Position numbers and translations under genes: made by a program. The notes beneath the pieces are model-generated. The model did no database searches, was not told where the DNA came from, and was given only the letters and a program-made list of their open reading frames with translations. Shown in pieces: positions 22,904 through 32,960 of a stretch of DNA of 64,000 nucleotides. Every line of letters starts with the position of its first letter. The stretch's first letter is position 1. Source of the DNA: Melastoma dodecandrum (taxonomy: Eukaryota; Streptophyta; Magnoliopsida; Myrtales; Melastomataceae); contig JARUPY010000282.1 in NCBI GenBank assembly GCA_029817715.1, positions 1 to 64,000 on the forward strand, given 5' to 3'.

Positions 22904-24616
22904 TTAGGTTACAACAGGAACCCACCTTAAGCCGGTTCCATAGGATTGTGATTTGTTCCGTGAGAGAATCGCGTTGGTTATGCTTATAGACTTCTTGATC
23001 TGACATTGTCCGATCATATGTCCAAGCATGCCACAATAGTGACAGGATTTAACCTTTTCTGTCGGTCCGACAAGGTTTTTAATCCTAGATTTGTTATGCT
23101 TCTGCTCAGAAGTATAACATTTCACAGATTCAGATTTCTGTGGCACCACAAACTTCTGTTTCTGTGCAACTTTGGGACTTATCACAGAACATGCGTTCTG
23201 TGTCACATAGCATACATCATCTGAACATTCAGATTTGTTTCTGTGACAATTGTGAGACTGACATTCAGGTAATAAACCTCTGTTAGACTCATCTAGTGGA
23301 AAAGCCACTTTGTCACGAACGAGTAGCTCGTCCCATACCTCAGGAAGAGGTTCTCTGATCAGAGGAGATGCTTCTGTGCAGAAGATCTCAGCATCCTTTT
23401 TCAAGGCAATCTTTTCTCTGTGCAGAGAAGTGAGTTGTGATTGCAGAACCTTGTTCTGCTTTTTCACCGAGCGATATTTTGAGGATAGCTCTTTAACTCT
23501 CTCAAGGATTTCTGTCAGAAAACCTTTAAGATCATTAGAAGATAAATTAGACATAGATGTCGAGATTACCTCTTCATCTGAATCAGATTCTGATTTGGAA
23601 CGAGCCATGTAGCAAAGGTTTGCCTTCTGCTCTTCCTCAGACTCAGATTCATTGTCCTCCTCATCGCTCCAAGCCAATAAGGCTCTTCTTCTGTTTCGAG
23701 AAGATTTTGACCTATCAGCCAACAGAGGACATTCATTCCTCATGTGTCCCAGTTTCTTACATTCGTAACATACTGGTCCCTTTTTGTTCTCTAAGTTAGA
23801 AGACTTGGGTTTAACACTTCGTTTGAAGCGTTTCTTGTAAAGAAGTTTGTTCAAACCCTTTACTAACAAGGAAAGCTCCTCATCAGTTTCTGCTTCTATA
23901 TCATCTGATTCATCATCAGTAGAAGCTGATGCCTTAAAGGCAATAGATTTGGTCGTCTGAGGCACAGATGACCGTTTCTCTTCCTCGTAGGAGAGAAGAG
24001 AACCCATAAGCTGATCCAGCCTAAGAGTTGTTAAATCTTTGGCTTCCTCAATAGCGGTCTTTTTAGCTTCCCAATTCATGGGTAAAGACCTGAGGACCTT
24101 TCTCACCATTTCAGCATTAGAATAATTTTTCCCAAGAAGGGCTAAGCTGTTGATGATTGTATTGAGTCTATCATACATTTCAGAGATAGACTCATCAGGC
24201 TTCATTTTGAAGGCCTCATACTGCTGGACCAACAGATTTATTCGTGTCTCCTTGACTTGATCCGTCCCTTCATGGGTTAGAACAAGTCGATCCCAGATCT
24301 CTTTTGCTGTGGTACAGGCAGAGATCCGGTTGTACTCCATAGGAGATAGAGCACAGTGAAGAAAGTTGACAGCCATAGCATTCAGCTTGATGATTTCAAC
24401 TTCCTGATCAGAAAGTGAAGTCGTGTTGCCATGCTCAACTTTCAGATCTTGTCCTCTGAGAAGCAGAGGACCATTTCGGATGATCCCTAAACACCTCGGT
24501 TCTCGGGATGCAATCCAGAACTCCATCCTGCTGCGCCAGCTGGAGAAGTTTTGTCCATCAAATAATGGTGGACTATTACTGTTGGAACCAACAGCGTGCA
24601 TATATCCCATTTGCAT
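22904..24616 (-). CDS. gag: copia gag polyprotein (570 aa, intact)
   Basis: Starts MQMGYMHAVG and has the copia gag layout: PLFDGQNFSSWRSRMEFW at residues 17-34, the UBN2-type helical region to about residue 215, an acidic stretch (TDDESDDIEAETDEE, about 233-247), a CCHC knuckle CYECKKLGHMRNEC at about 283-296, a coiled-coil-like Ser/Glu/Lys-rich region, and a second knuckle CHYCGMLGHMIGQC at about 525-538. Length and two knuckles fit the long gag of Sireviruses. It makes the virus-like particle and packs RNA. Intact, so this copy could still supply gag. Confidence 0.9.
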   Translation of the reverse strand: MQMGYMHAVGSNSNSPPLFDGQNFSSWRSRMEFWIASREPRCLGIIRNGPLLLRGQDLKVEHGNTTSLSDQEVEIIKLNAMAVNFLHCALSPMEYNRISACTTAKEIWDRLVLTHEGTDQVKETRINLLVQQYEAFKMKPDESISEMYDRLNTIINSLALLGKNYSNAEMVRKVLRSLPMNWEAKKTAIEEAKDLTTLRLDQLMGSLLSYEEEKRSSVPQTTKSIAFKASASTDDESDDIEAETDEELSLLVKGLNKLLYKKRFKRSVKPKSSNLENKKGPVCYECKKLGHMRNECPLLADRSKSSRNRRRALLAWSDEEDNESESEEEQKANLCYMARSKSESDSDEEVISTSMSNLSSNDLKGFLTEILERVKELSSKYRSVKKQNKVLQSQLTSLHREKIALKKDAEIFCTEASPLIREPLPEVWDELLVRDKVAFPLDESNRGLLPECQSHNCHRNKSECSDDVCYVTQNACSVISPKVAQKQKFVVPQKSESVKCYTSEQKHNKSRIKNLVGPTEKVKSCHYCGMLGHMIGQCQIKKSISITNAILSRNKSQSYGTGLRWVPVVT

Positions 24617-24662
24617 CCTATCGGATCTCTCAACAAGCGGTTAAGCTTTTATCGTTGAGCCT

Positions 24663-24674
24663 GCTCTGATACCA
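24663..24674 (-). other. Primer-binding site, initiator tRNA-Met
   Basis: The minus strand reads TGGTATCAGAGC two bases after the 5' LTR end, an exact match to the classic plant Met-tRNA primer site. It fixes the element's orientation. Confidence 0.95.
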
Positions 24675-24839
24675 ATTGTTGGTATAGGATTGCACTAAGA
24701 AGGGGGGGTTGAATTAGTGCCGTAAGAGTTATGACACTTTTTCGCTCACAGAAGCGTGGTTCTGTTAGGTCACAGAGGCTGGATCTGATAAACAGATTCC
24801 CAGTTCTGAGACAAGTTATCTTTTGTGTAAGACACAAAG

Positions 24840-24846
24840 ATTTATA
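24840..24846 (-). promoter_or_regulatory. LTR core promoter TATA box (copia element)
   Basis: The minus strand reads CCACTATAAATC. The same box is kept in the 3' LTR (15660-15666) and in the decayed LTR near 12213, which suggests functional constraint. Transcription would start about 30 bases further along the minus strand, giving a short R-U5 before the primer site. Confidence 0.6.
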
Positions 24847-25031
24847 GTGGTTCGGCAAACAATGCCTACGTCCACTCTCCCAGCTCTCACCCAAGCAGGG
24901 CGTATTCACTATGATTGGAATGTGGGATTTTACAGATGCACACTTCTGCCAGAAATGTGACTAACAAATTGCACGTTATCACGTGTCTAACACAACCCGC
25001 ACGCAACGTGTCTGACTCCGGCTCCTCACTG

Positions 25032-25175
25032 AGCCCAACGTGGCTTGACGGCTACCACCTGCCCAACGAGGCTTAACGGCTACCTCCTGCCCAACGTGGC
25101 TTAACGGCTACCACCCGCCCAAACGTGGCTTAACGGCTACCACCTGCCAAACGTGGCTTAACGGCTACCACCTGC
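25032..25175. repeat. ~28-bp minisatellite in the copia LTR (also at 15852-15995)
   Basis: About five units of the pattern CCCAACGTGGCTTAACGGCT with ACCACCTG follow one another with small changes (CGAG for CGTG, CTCC for CACC, a one-base longer unit). Both LTRs carry the array with the same unit order; one unit differs (GTGCCT at 15946 versus GTGGCT). It is GC-rich compared with the rest of the LTR. Confidence 0.85.
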
Positions 25176-26170
25176 CCTTGCACACAACCTGTGTGACTAA
25201 CAACCTGCACGAGACAAGATTAGCAACTACAGCACAAACTCTCTGCAGTTACAGAAGACGCTCTCTGTTAGCGGTGATCGGCTCGGTGAATGCACGACGG
25301 ACGCTCTCAGCTTTTGCAACGGTGAAGGCACAAGGATTCTAGTAAGCTTTTGGTAGAACGGCGACTTGGAATCGTTGCTTCACACTTGCACTTAAGCTTG
25401 TCCGTAGAACGAAGTTTCCCAATCAATCCCAACGGCTAGTTGATTCACTTGCCATATTCTCCATGATTTAATCCTGTGGGAAAACTTCCAAAAGCATAAA
25501 GCATTACCCTTAGTTACGTTAGATAATAATTAAACAAAGTAATCGCTCAATAAGAGATAATGACTTCTGCTCAGAAGCTATTTGCTGCGACAGCAGAACC
25601 AGCACTCTTTCTCATACGAATTTGGCATTGGGATTATAAGTTTCCATAATATGAAAACATTCCCTTCGTAGAATTATTCTCACCATATAGGGAGATCTTA
25701 ACCTGATAAGGTCATTGCCAAATTACGTAAACATAAGATCACGTTAGTTAAGGAAATAAATATTTCCAAATAACTTAAGGTCCAAAGATGAACATAGACG
25801 TGATCCTGTGTGAGATAAATATCTCACGTGCTCGCATATAGGACAATCTCCAAGAAGGAAATCGTCACTCACAGAAATACCATTCTGTAAACCATAGCAA
25901 GTACTCCAGCAAGGAGAGTTATAGCAACTGTGACACAGATGCTCATCTCTGTAACAGAGATAGTGGATTCGATAGTAGATCTTATCCTCAGAACTCCATT
26001 TCTGATGGCTAGATCGTTTCCCCTGTTGAAGTACTCCACATAACTCTTTTATGTATTGCACGAATGACAGAGACCAGCTTCTACACCCGAAGACCTGTTC
26101 TTCTGTACACTTAAATAACACATTAGCAATACATAACCTTTGTCATCATCAAAACCAGATTATATCAACA

Positions 26171-26175
26171 ATTCG
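26171..26175. repeat. Target-site duplication (right), ATTCG
   Basis: Partner of the ATTCG at 15492-15496; it bounds the copia insertion on the right. Confidence 0.92.
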
Positions 26176-27000
26176 AATCGTTGTTAATTGTTTATCCAGC
26201 CTGTTCTTAATGCATGTTAATTGACTAGCCACTAATTGACATTGATAAGATAATCTAGGGTGGATAGCCTAAGCAGTCCATGTGTTGTAAAACATGACTA
26301 ATTGTGTGAATGGAACACTTTAGGTAATCGATTAGGATTGAATCATAATGGGTCACCCCAAGTTTCTTGCCTAAGAATATAGTAAGGAATTTGATACATG
26401 ATGATACGTTCTCGTATGATCGGGAGAAATATGAGGAGATATTCAAATCCTAGATTATCAATTAAATGATTCGCTAGCATTAGAAATGGGGAATCAAATG
26501 TTTGGCATGTGGGGAAGTTAAATGTCTTGTATATTTCTTTTATTGAAATTTTACTTGTTTAGTTTGGTTTCATTTTTTTATTTAAAACCACTCTTCTTTA
26601 CTTTCTGCTTAACCTTGATTGATTTCTATGAACAATGTTACAATAATTTTTGTAAGTATAATTTTCCATAGGAATGACCCCTTTCTTGCCATAACTATTT
26701 TAGTTAAGATTAAAATAGGATTTTATTTTGTTGCGTTGACAACACGCAGAAGAGATAATCTGCCGGATCAAGAGTATTTGGTGCGACTGGAATCATCTGA
26801 TAAGCTTTGGCCACTTTGACGAACTTGGACTATCTACTTTAAATCCATGGGTTCGAAATCCATTCAGGGACCGTTGCGGCCTCATGGTGCAACTGAGAGC
26901 CATTCCTTAGATGTCTCCTTCTTGTTCTTACTTGGCTAGGGAATGCTTTTACCCCTAATTCTGTCGAACTTTTCTTCGTCCGTGAGCATGTAATAGCCTC
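26176..27000. other. Right half of the copia target site; no gene seen
   Basis: AT-rich sequence with no supported gene. It continues the sequence at 15,491 across the copia insertion. The end at about 26,640-26,760 resembles an LTR end plus leader of a gypsy element; see the candidate solo LTR starting near 14,876. No protein evidence. Confidence 0.3.
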
Positions 27001-27893
27001 TTGCTTTAGCTGCGACCAACTGGGATTTTTTCTTTGGTTGCCAAGCATCCTTGTGTGGAAGCCCAAGACACTCCAATAAAGTGCAAGTGCTTAATCGCAA
27101 AAGACATTTTATAAGAGAAACTTTCCTAGGATAAAATTCTACCGACTATTCGCCACACGTAAAAGATGTTAATGAGCCGAGTCAGACTCGGCTCGAGTAA
27201 AAAATTACCATGCTCTATTTAATTGAGCCCGGGCTTGACGCCCGCCCCTCACTGAGTCCGGCCTGATCCATATCCTCCCCTTCCATCTTCACTCCTTAAT
27301 TCCTTTTTTATTTTTTTAAAATTTTTTGCTTATTTTAGTTATTTTTTTGATTATAAAAAAATATCAAGTCAGATCGAATGGCTCGTCGGATCAATAAAAC
27401 GGCCAAGTCCGGCTTTGATGTAAAAGATTAAGGCCCAAATTTATCAAAATTTGACTTTTGTCAAGCCCGGTTTGATTTAGCTGGAACCGTTCCCGAATTA
27501 CACGTTCTCGAAAACAACCCCCAGTGGTTGAAGAGTAATAGTGCAACATTTGAAAACGCAAAAAGATGCGCACTGGACATAAGTTGAAGTTTCTATTATT
27601 ATGTCCGTTTAAGGATCATTAAATTAGTTCGTAAGGCACCACTTGTCGTCATGCTTAATTAGTGTTAAGGTTCAATATAAGCCTTAATCAAATGAAAGCG
27701 ACGAACCCTATTATCAAAATCAATCGATTTTGTTTAAGGATCCCGAAAATTAATCAATTCCTCAGTTGTTTCGAAAAAAGGAATCATCGACTATTTTATT
27801 GAGTAATTCATAATTCGGGGATTTACGGAAAAAAAAAACCCAAAATCCAAAAATGAGGAGAAATTCTGAGGTACGAGTAACATCTGCCTAAGC
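27001..27893. other. Downstream flank of LecRK unit 2
   Basis: No gene was recognised. The stretch from about 27010 (GGGATTTTTTCTTTGGTTGC) through 27,890 matches 39,650-40,406 in unit 3, so it lies inside the duplicated segment. It contains short T-rich runs and a fragment with repeated GAGCC/GGCTC words (27170-27260). Confidence 0.5.
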
Positions 27894-29108
27894 CTAGCGT
27901 CCCTCAGTGATGATCGAAATGCTCGATGGCCCGCTGGAACAAACCAATGGGGTCGGTACATTATATACTGCAACGGGCATCTCGTTTGGAAGGTCGGGAA
28001 GATCGGCCTCAAAATTAAGGAACCGGATCGCTTGTCTTATTGATGGCCTCTGGCTCTGATCTGGATGAGCACACCACAACCCGACCAGCAAGAGACGCTT
28101 GACCTGTATCTTGTCGGAATCCGATGTCATCTTCTCATCCGCTGCTGTCAGAATATTCCCGCTTCCGTGGAGACCCCATACCCATGCAACCAGACCAGGC
28201 ATCATCGAGGATGTGTTCTTGATCGTCCTGTCCGTCGCTCTTCTCCCTGTTGCAATCTCCAGCACCACCACACCAAAACCATATACGTCTGATTCTTTTG
28301 AAGCTTTCCCCATGGCCATGTACTCTGGGGCGAGGTACCCGAGCGTCCCGGCCAGTCCAGTCGTCTGTGGACCGAGCTCGTGGTCCATCAACCGAGCCAA
28401 TCCGAAATCCCCCAGTTTCACATTGAAGTTCGAGTCTAGCATTACGTTGCTGCTCTTTATGTCACGGTGTATGACACATTTTTCCCACTCTTCGTGTAGA
28501 TATAGTAATGCCGAGGCCAGCCCAAGGCAAATCTTGTACCTCGTCGGCATAAAAAGAGGGGCCCGTTTCCCAAAGAGATGAGAGTCGAGGCTTCCATTGG
28601 GCATGAACTCGTAAATGAGGAGGAATTCGTTGCTGTCGTGACACCAACCGATGAGTTGCACCAAGTTCCGGTGCCTCAGGCTGCTGATTACCTTCACCTC
28701 GCTAAAGAATTCTTGGATGCCCTGTTTAGAGCCTTGTGAGAACTTCTTTACTGCGACCGGTATGTCCAAATCTGATAAGTATCCCTTGTACACGGGCCCG
28801 AATCCTCCTTCTCCCAGCTTCTGCTCGCTTGAGAAGTTGTTTGTTGCTGAAGCGAGATCTTTGTATGTGTAGCTCCTTGGTCCTGCTCCTCGTTCTAGGT
28901 CTTTGTTGATAGACGTTGAGTTTGTGGCCTCTGCAGCCTTCTCCTTCATCCTAGTTTTCCTTCTTCTGTTGCTCCTCAACTCAAATGCGCCGATGAGGAG
29001 AAGGATCAAGAATACGATTGAAGCACTTACTCCGGTTGCAATCTTTGTCCACTTCGATTTTTGACTTCTAGTATTCGATTTCTGACTGCTAGGATCCTTT
29101 ATGACCAA
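27894..29108 (-). CDS. L-type lectin receptor kinase copy 2: transmembrane and kinase part
   Basis: This 404-codon frame is intact. It has a juxtamembrane stalk (SQKSNTRSQKSK), a transmembrane helix at residues 23-43, a basic stop-transfer (RRRKTR), then a full Ser/Thr kinase: LGEGGFGPVYKG 98-109, lysine 121 (VAVKK), HRD 214-216, DFG 234-236, APEY 260-263, and a C-terminal tail ending TEGR. Sequence style fits clade IX-like LecRKs, plasma-membrane receptors in defence. The frame is open further upstream into the end of the lectin domain (to about 29200). It is separated from the lectin ORF by a +1 frameshift near 29205, so the chosen methionine is only the first in frame. Could be a pseudogene, a kinase-only protein or an assembly error; the same frameshift occurs in copy 3. 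Confidence 0.8.
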   Translation of the reverse strand: MVIKDPSSQKSNTRSQKSKWTKIATGVSASIVFLILLLIGAFELRSNRRRKTRMKEKAAEATNSTSINKDLERGAGPRSYTYKDLASATNNFSSEQKLGEGGFGPVYKGYLSDLDIPVAVKKFSQGSKQGIQEFFSEVKVISSLRHRNLVQLIGWCHDSNEFLLIYEFMPNGSLDSHLFGKRAPLFMPTRYKICLGLASALLYLHEEWEKCVIHRDIKSSNVMLDSNFNVKLGDFGLARLMDHELGPQTTGLAGTLGYLAPEYMAMGKASKESDVYGFGVVVLEIATGRRATDRTIKNTSSMMPGLVAWVWGLHGSGNILTAADEKMTSDSDKIQVKRLLLVGLWCAHPDQSQRPSIRQAIRFLNFEADLPDLPNEMPVAVYNVPTPLVCSSGPSSISIITEGR

Positions 29109-29190
29109 CTTTGATAAAAAATCCCAAGAATGGAGCGTGTGTTGTTCCGTGTAATAACCGGTAGCAGCTGAGAAGCCGATTGTGACCCAC

Positions 29191-29880
29191 TCAGGAAGAA
29201 ACAGTCCTCAGGTCTACAGGGTACGAAAGGCTCATGGTTTCGTTAGGATTTGGCGTGGTCTTGAAGCTCCATGAAACTGTTAAATTCATGGTGGAGGCGT
29301 CATATGAGATGGTAACGTCGATTGTGTCTCCACTGTGGTACTTTACATCCCACGGTACCATGATGCTTGAAACGATCGAGTTCTGGTTGATTCCAACATG
29401 TTCGTATTTCGGATCCCATTTCGGACTAGGATAGGTATCGAACTCGACGTGGATGATCTGCTTCCTTGAGGTGTTGCTGAAAGTCGTGTTGTACAGGCCA
29501 AGGAACCCACCGGCGGAATTCAACGGGATCTGGAAGCCCTCGGGAGCCATGAAGAAGGCAAAACCGGAATCATAACAAACACGGCTCCCTACATCGATCG
29601 TGAAGGCGAAGTGGGTGGTGAAATCATAGAGCCCCCCGGAGCTCGAGTCCCATAACCGGACCCTCTCGTTGAAGGTGACATGGCCGACGCGCCAACTTTG
29701 GTTCTGGTCCGTCATGTCCACGGCCCCATCGTCTGGATGCGCATCCCCTCCGTACGAGACGGTGGTTGATGCTGGGTCGAATTGAGATATGTTGAACAGC
29801 AAGGGATTACCCGGGTGAGCTAGGAAGACTACGACCAAAGGAACAATGGCAGCTCTCAACATATTTTTCTTGAGTGACAT
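29191..29880 (-). CDS. L-type lectin receptor kinase copy 2: secreted lectin part (229 aa)
   Basis: Start chosen at 29880 (MSLKKNMLRAA) because copy 3 begins the same way; an upstream in-frame start exists. Residues 7-27 form a signal peptide. A legume-lectin domain follows: FDPAS 34-38, LWDSSSGGLYDFTTHFAF 76-93, AFFMAPEG 108-115, the EFDT 146-149 and HVGINQNS 161-168 metal-loop motifs. It ends in SYPVDLRTVSS then a stop, where a normal LecRK would run on to the last lectin strand and the membrane helix. The end is caused by one extra base near 29205 (compare copy 1, which keeps the frame there). As it stands it encodes a secreted lectin lacking the last ~20 residues. Upstream spacing to other genes is large. 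Confidence 0.75.
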   Translation of the reverse strand: MSLKKNMLRAAIVPLVVVFLAHPGNPLLFNISQFDPASTTVSYGGDAHPDDGAVDMTDQNQSWRVGHVTFNERVRLWDSSSGGLYDFTTHFAFTIDVGSRVCYDSGFAFFMAPEGFQIPLNSAGGFLGLYNTTFSNTSRKQIIHVEFDTYPSPKWDPKYEHVGINQNSIVSSIMVPWDVKYHSGDTIDVTISYDASTMNLTVSWSFKTTPNPNETMSLSYPVDLRTVSS

Positions 29881-31390
29881 AATTGGTTTTTCTTTGAGTA
29901 ATGTTTTTGCTAATGTTGCTAGCAATCATGCGTCTCTTTGGATGTATAAATAATCAGTGGCAAGCAAAACAGCAAACCAACGAAGGTGAAATTCGTGGAA
30001 ATTGGGCGTCATGTGTTGTTGTCGAGAATAAAGCAGATTTAACCAACCCCACTGGGCTGAGTCCAAGTCAATTTTTTTACCTGGGGAACGCTTCAGGGAA
30101 TGTCGGCAAAGATTATTGGTAATTAAATCTGGGTTGGTTTAAGCGGAAAGGAGTTTGGATTCACTTAAGGAGGTTCGAAATGTTGCTATCCCTGTTGAGG
30201 TACTCACCCACCATAATCAGATGCCCTATTTAGATCGATTTCGGATTAGTCGGAACAACGCCAGACGGGCAACAAAAAAAGATTATCACTAGCTTTTTCC
30301 AAAGTCGATTTTCCTTTTTGATGGCAGTGCCCACCATTTCCCGCGTTGTACTATTCCCATTAGCGATGACAATTCAATCAGGAAAAAGCATAAACACCGT
30401 GGAAAGTTAAGTCCAGAACTCGGCCCAGTTTGCTGAGGAAATCCTGTGAAGTCCGTTTGTTAAATATTGACGCGTTGTACTAAAAAAATTTAAGGATATT
30501 CATAATCTTCTATTATTGTCTCGAATTTATCCTCTCGGTGGAGAGAATCACCGAGAGGTGCAAGAAAGAGTTGTACATGGTTAGGTCATGTAATTGACAA
30601 GGAGAAAGTCGAAGCAGCAGCAATCAGCCTACTTTCAGTGGTGAGATCAGTTTTTGTGGGCCAGTCGGGCAAAACATGATGCAGCAAGAGACTAGAACGA
30701 CAGATCATGCAATATTTAACGCACAACGAGACGCTCCGTTTGGAACTATTACAGATTGGATCACAAGCTCCTCCTTTCGACGGGGACGCCCTTCCTAAAG
30801 TAGCTTCGAGGTTAATAACCTCTGAACTTGTGCGAGTGAAAATCAGGCAGGCAATGAAAATTAGTCTTAATGTTTTGACATCTCTTGTAAGTTGTCAAGG
30901 CATGCAATGAAAACCATGCACAGAAGTTCCCTGCCATGTTCGGCAGTAAACAACAAAGGGTTTGTATTCGATTTATCTCAAAACTATTCCGGTACATTAT
31001 ATTCATCGAGATTCAAATTGTTAAATTGACATAAAATAAATGGTTTATGGTTATTTATAAGGCTAAGATTACGTTCTTACATATGCATCGATCCTATGTC
31101 TTTTCTCGTTATAGGATAGACGCCTTGCGCGATGAAAACACGAAACATGAATAACGATGCTTTCGAGTAGGAAGCAGCTATAGAACATTTCTAAAGAGTC
31201 ATGGAGATAACAAAGAATTTTAAGGACAAACTATGCTGAAATTCAATTCTTAATATCAAAAGTTACCTTCCCTAGGATTCTTGCCCAAATTGAAGACTTT
31301 TACCCTTTGCCCAATTGGAGTGGAAATATTTGAGACAGTAATTTGTAATCATATTTCCCCTTTTTAAAGGTGTCCTTTTCCTTCTATAAA
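29881..31390. other. Upstream flank of LecRK unit 2
   Basis: No further gene was recognised. It contains the SINE remnant (next entry) and is homologous over most of its length to 42,422-44,080. Shared promoter-proximal words (GTTGCTAGCAATCA, GGATGTATAAATAATCA, GCAGATTTAACC) occur in all three LecRK units just upstream of the start codon and may hold the promoter. Confidence 0.5.
30125..30275 (+). mobile_element. tRNA-derived SINE remnant (AuSINE-like)
   Basis: The pattern GGTTGGTTTAAGCGG followed about 35 bases later by GGAGGTTCGAAAT resembles the A and B boxes of a tRNA-derived plant SINE. It is followed by a 3' body with CGGATTAGTCGGAAC, similar to the AuSINE tail region. A decayed copy sits at the matching place in unit 3 (42665-42815), so it inserted before that duplication. 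Confidence 0.5.
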
Positions 31391-31479
31391 TGACTTGCCA
31401 TTACTGACTTCAATACATACAACTATAATATTCTCACATTTTACAAAGTCAAGAGGAAAAAAAAAACCAACTCCCTATT

Positions 31480-31630
31480 CGATTTTTTTTTCCGCCCGAT
31501 ATTCTGTGGGTCTTCCAACAGGGGTGACTACGTATGATAGGTTTCGAACTCGAGATCTCCTTAAGCAAATACAAGCTCCTCATCACTTGGACCAACCCCA
31601 TGTTGGTCAACTCTATATGCAATTATTAGG
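31480..31630 (-). mobile_element. tRNA-derived SINE remnant
   Basis: The minus strand reads GGTTGGTCCAAGTGATGAGG (A-box-like) and 35 bases on GAGTTCGAAACC (B-box-like), followed by a body with CCTGTTGGAAGACCC. This is the usual head of AuSINE-like plant SINEs. It is absent at the matching place of unit 3, where a different insertion is found (44098-44666). No target duplication checked. Confidence 0.5.
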
Positions 31631-31984
31631 TAAATCGGTTGCATAAAAATATTTTTTTTAAGTTTTTAATAAATGGTCATGCATAAAAGAAAGACCGGTG
31701 GTAAATAACGAATGAGCACGCGTAACATCTCTCCAATTCCATGCCATAATACAGTTCTAATTCTGCAATGAAAGAAACCATCCCTAATCATAGAAGTTAT
31801 ACGTAAATTTGTATCGAGAAAATCATCCCAGACCATGGTCGACAATTTTTTGCTGAAAATTCAACTTTTTGGGACTTTGTGAGAGGTCTCCTCAGCTTCA
31901 CACGAAACTTTGTAAGTCACTGTTGACACACATGAATTTCTGGGCTTCGCCGTCAATGGCTGAAGAAGTGAAACTCTACACTGA

Positions 31985-32960
31985 CACGATATATGACAAA
32001 TGGGGCCCAACATTAGTTCCACTCGAGAAGCCTATGTAGGGGTTACTCGAGAAACACTCCCCGAGCAAAAGGCTCAAGATCAACATTACTCGAGCACCCA
32101 GTATAGCTCGAGATGTAATATAGATCCTCGCTACTCGAGAGCCCAACTAAACTACGACCAAGGAGTTGGACATGTGCAAACCCAGAAAGACCAACCAAAA
32201 CAAGACGTGTATGATTCCTACAAAATAGGAATCTGAATGTGCACACGATCTAAGGAGATTCTGGACTGGCTGAATAATCGCAACTGCAAGATTCTGAAAT
32301 ATAAAAGGATCGCAACAGAACACACAAAAACAACAACAACTCAAACACAAACTTTAGTCTTTTGTCTTTTACTCTTGTTTGGACCCTTCTAACCTCAACG
32401 TTACCGATTCTGTCTGGCATTGTTGACGCACTTCTGTCCAAGCTTATTGCCATTGATTCTGTCCGGCAGTGTTGACAAGTCTCCGTCCATCCTTAGTGCC
32501 ATCGATTCTGTCTGGCGCTATTGACCTGCCACCACTTCGAATTCGTCCTCCACCCTCGGTGGTCTTGCATTAAATTCCTGTGCCATTGACGTCCGACCGC
32601 CTTTCCACAAGGGTGAATTCCATTAAAGGAGTTTGCCTCGACCGTCGTTCATCAGCCGCAGATCGCCGTGAAGCGTCACCAAGTCTTTCCTATTGTTTTC
32701 TATTCAAGTCATGTTTGTAAGTATAACACCATAAACTCAATACTGTTGGACTAAATTCTAGTGTTTTGTTTGCTCTTTATACTTGCACTCGTTCACTTTG
32801 TGGTGACATAGTAAACACTGTAAATCCAATACCGTCATATTAAATTCCGGTATTGCGTTTACTTTCACTTTACAACAACCACACTAGCATTGTAAAATTC
32901 AATACATGTTGCGAGGAACATTAATTCTGCGCCAATTGTCACTATTACAAAATTGGCCCA
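31985..32960 (+). mobile_element. Candidate solo LTR (gypsy-like)
   Basis: There is a TATA box (AATATAAAAGG, about 32297-32307), a long non-coding leader and no coding region. Four-fold CTCGAG-type words (32020-32140) and an array of about 60-bp repeats at 32398-32530 lie inside. The organisation is that of an LTR promoter region, but no terminal repeat pair or target duplication could be confirmed by eye. Confidence 0.35.
32398..32530. repeat. ~60-bp degenerate tandem repeat
   Basis: Three units share the words CCATTGATTCTGTCTGGCA, TTGTTGAC and TCTGTCCAAGC with mismatches, beginning near 32401, 32450 and 32508. They lie just after the TATA box of the candidate LTR. Confidence 0.65.

Larger units (their letters stand above)
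15497..26170 (-). mobile_element. Sirevirus-like Ty1/copia LTR retrotransposon, complete structure
   Basis: The 10,674-bp element has LTRs of 1,495 and 1,494 bp at 15497-16991 and 24677-26170. It is flanked by the 5-bp direct repeat ATTCG at 15492-15496 and 26171-26175. In the element's direction (minus) the order is LTR, Met-tRNA primer site, gag, protease-integrase-RT-RNase H, a third ORF, several polypurine boxes, LTR. Long gag with two CCHC knuckles, an ORF after pol and multiple polypurine motifs fit the plant Sirevirus group. By eye the two LTRs differ at about 14 substitutions plus one single-base indel (about 1%), so insertion is recent. Pol has two in-frame stops and the third ORF has one, so this copy needs help in trans to move. 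Confidence 0.93.
24677..26170 (-). repeat. 5' LTR of the copia element
   Basis: This is the promoter-bearing LTR, directly followed on the minus strand by the primer-binding site. One base shorter than the other LTR because of a single deletion near 25993. The TATA box TATAAAT (minus strand) lies at 24840-24846, about 165 bases from the LTR end and about 225 bases upstream of the gag start codon. Confidence 0.95.
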
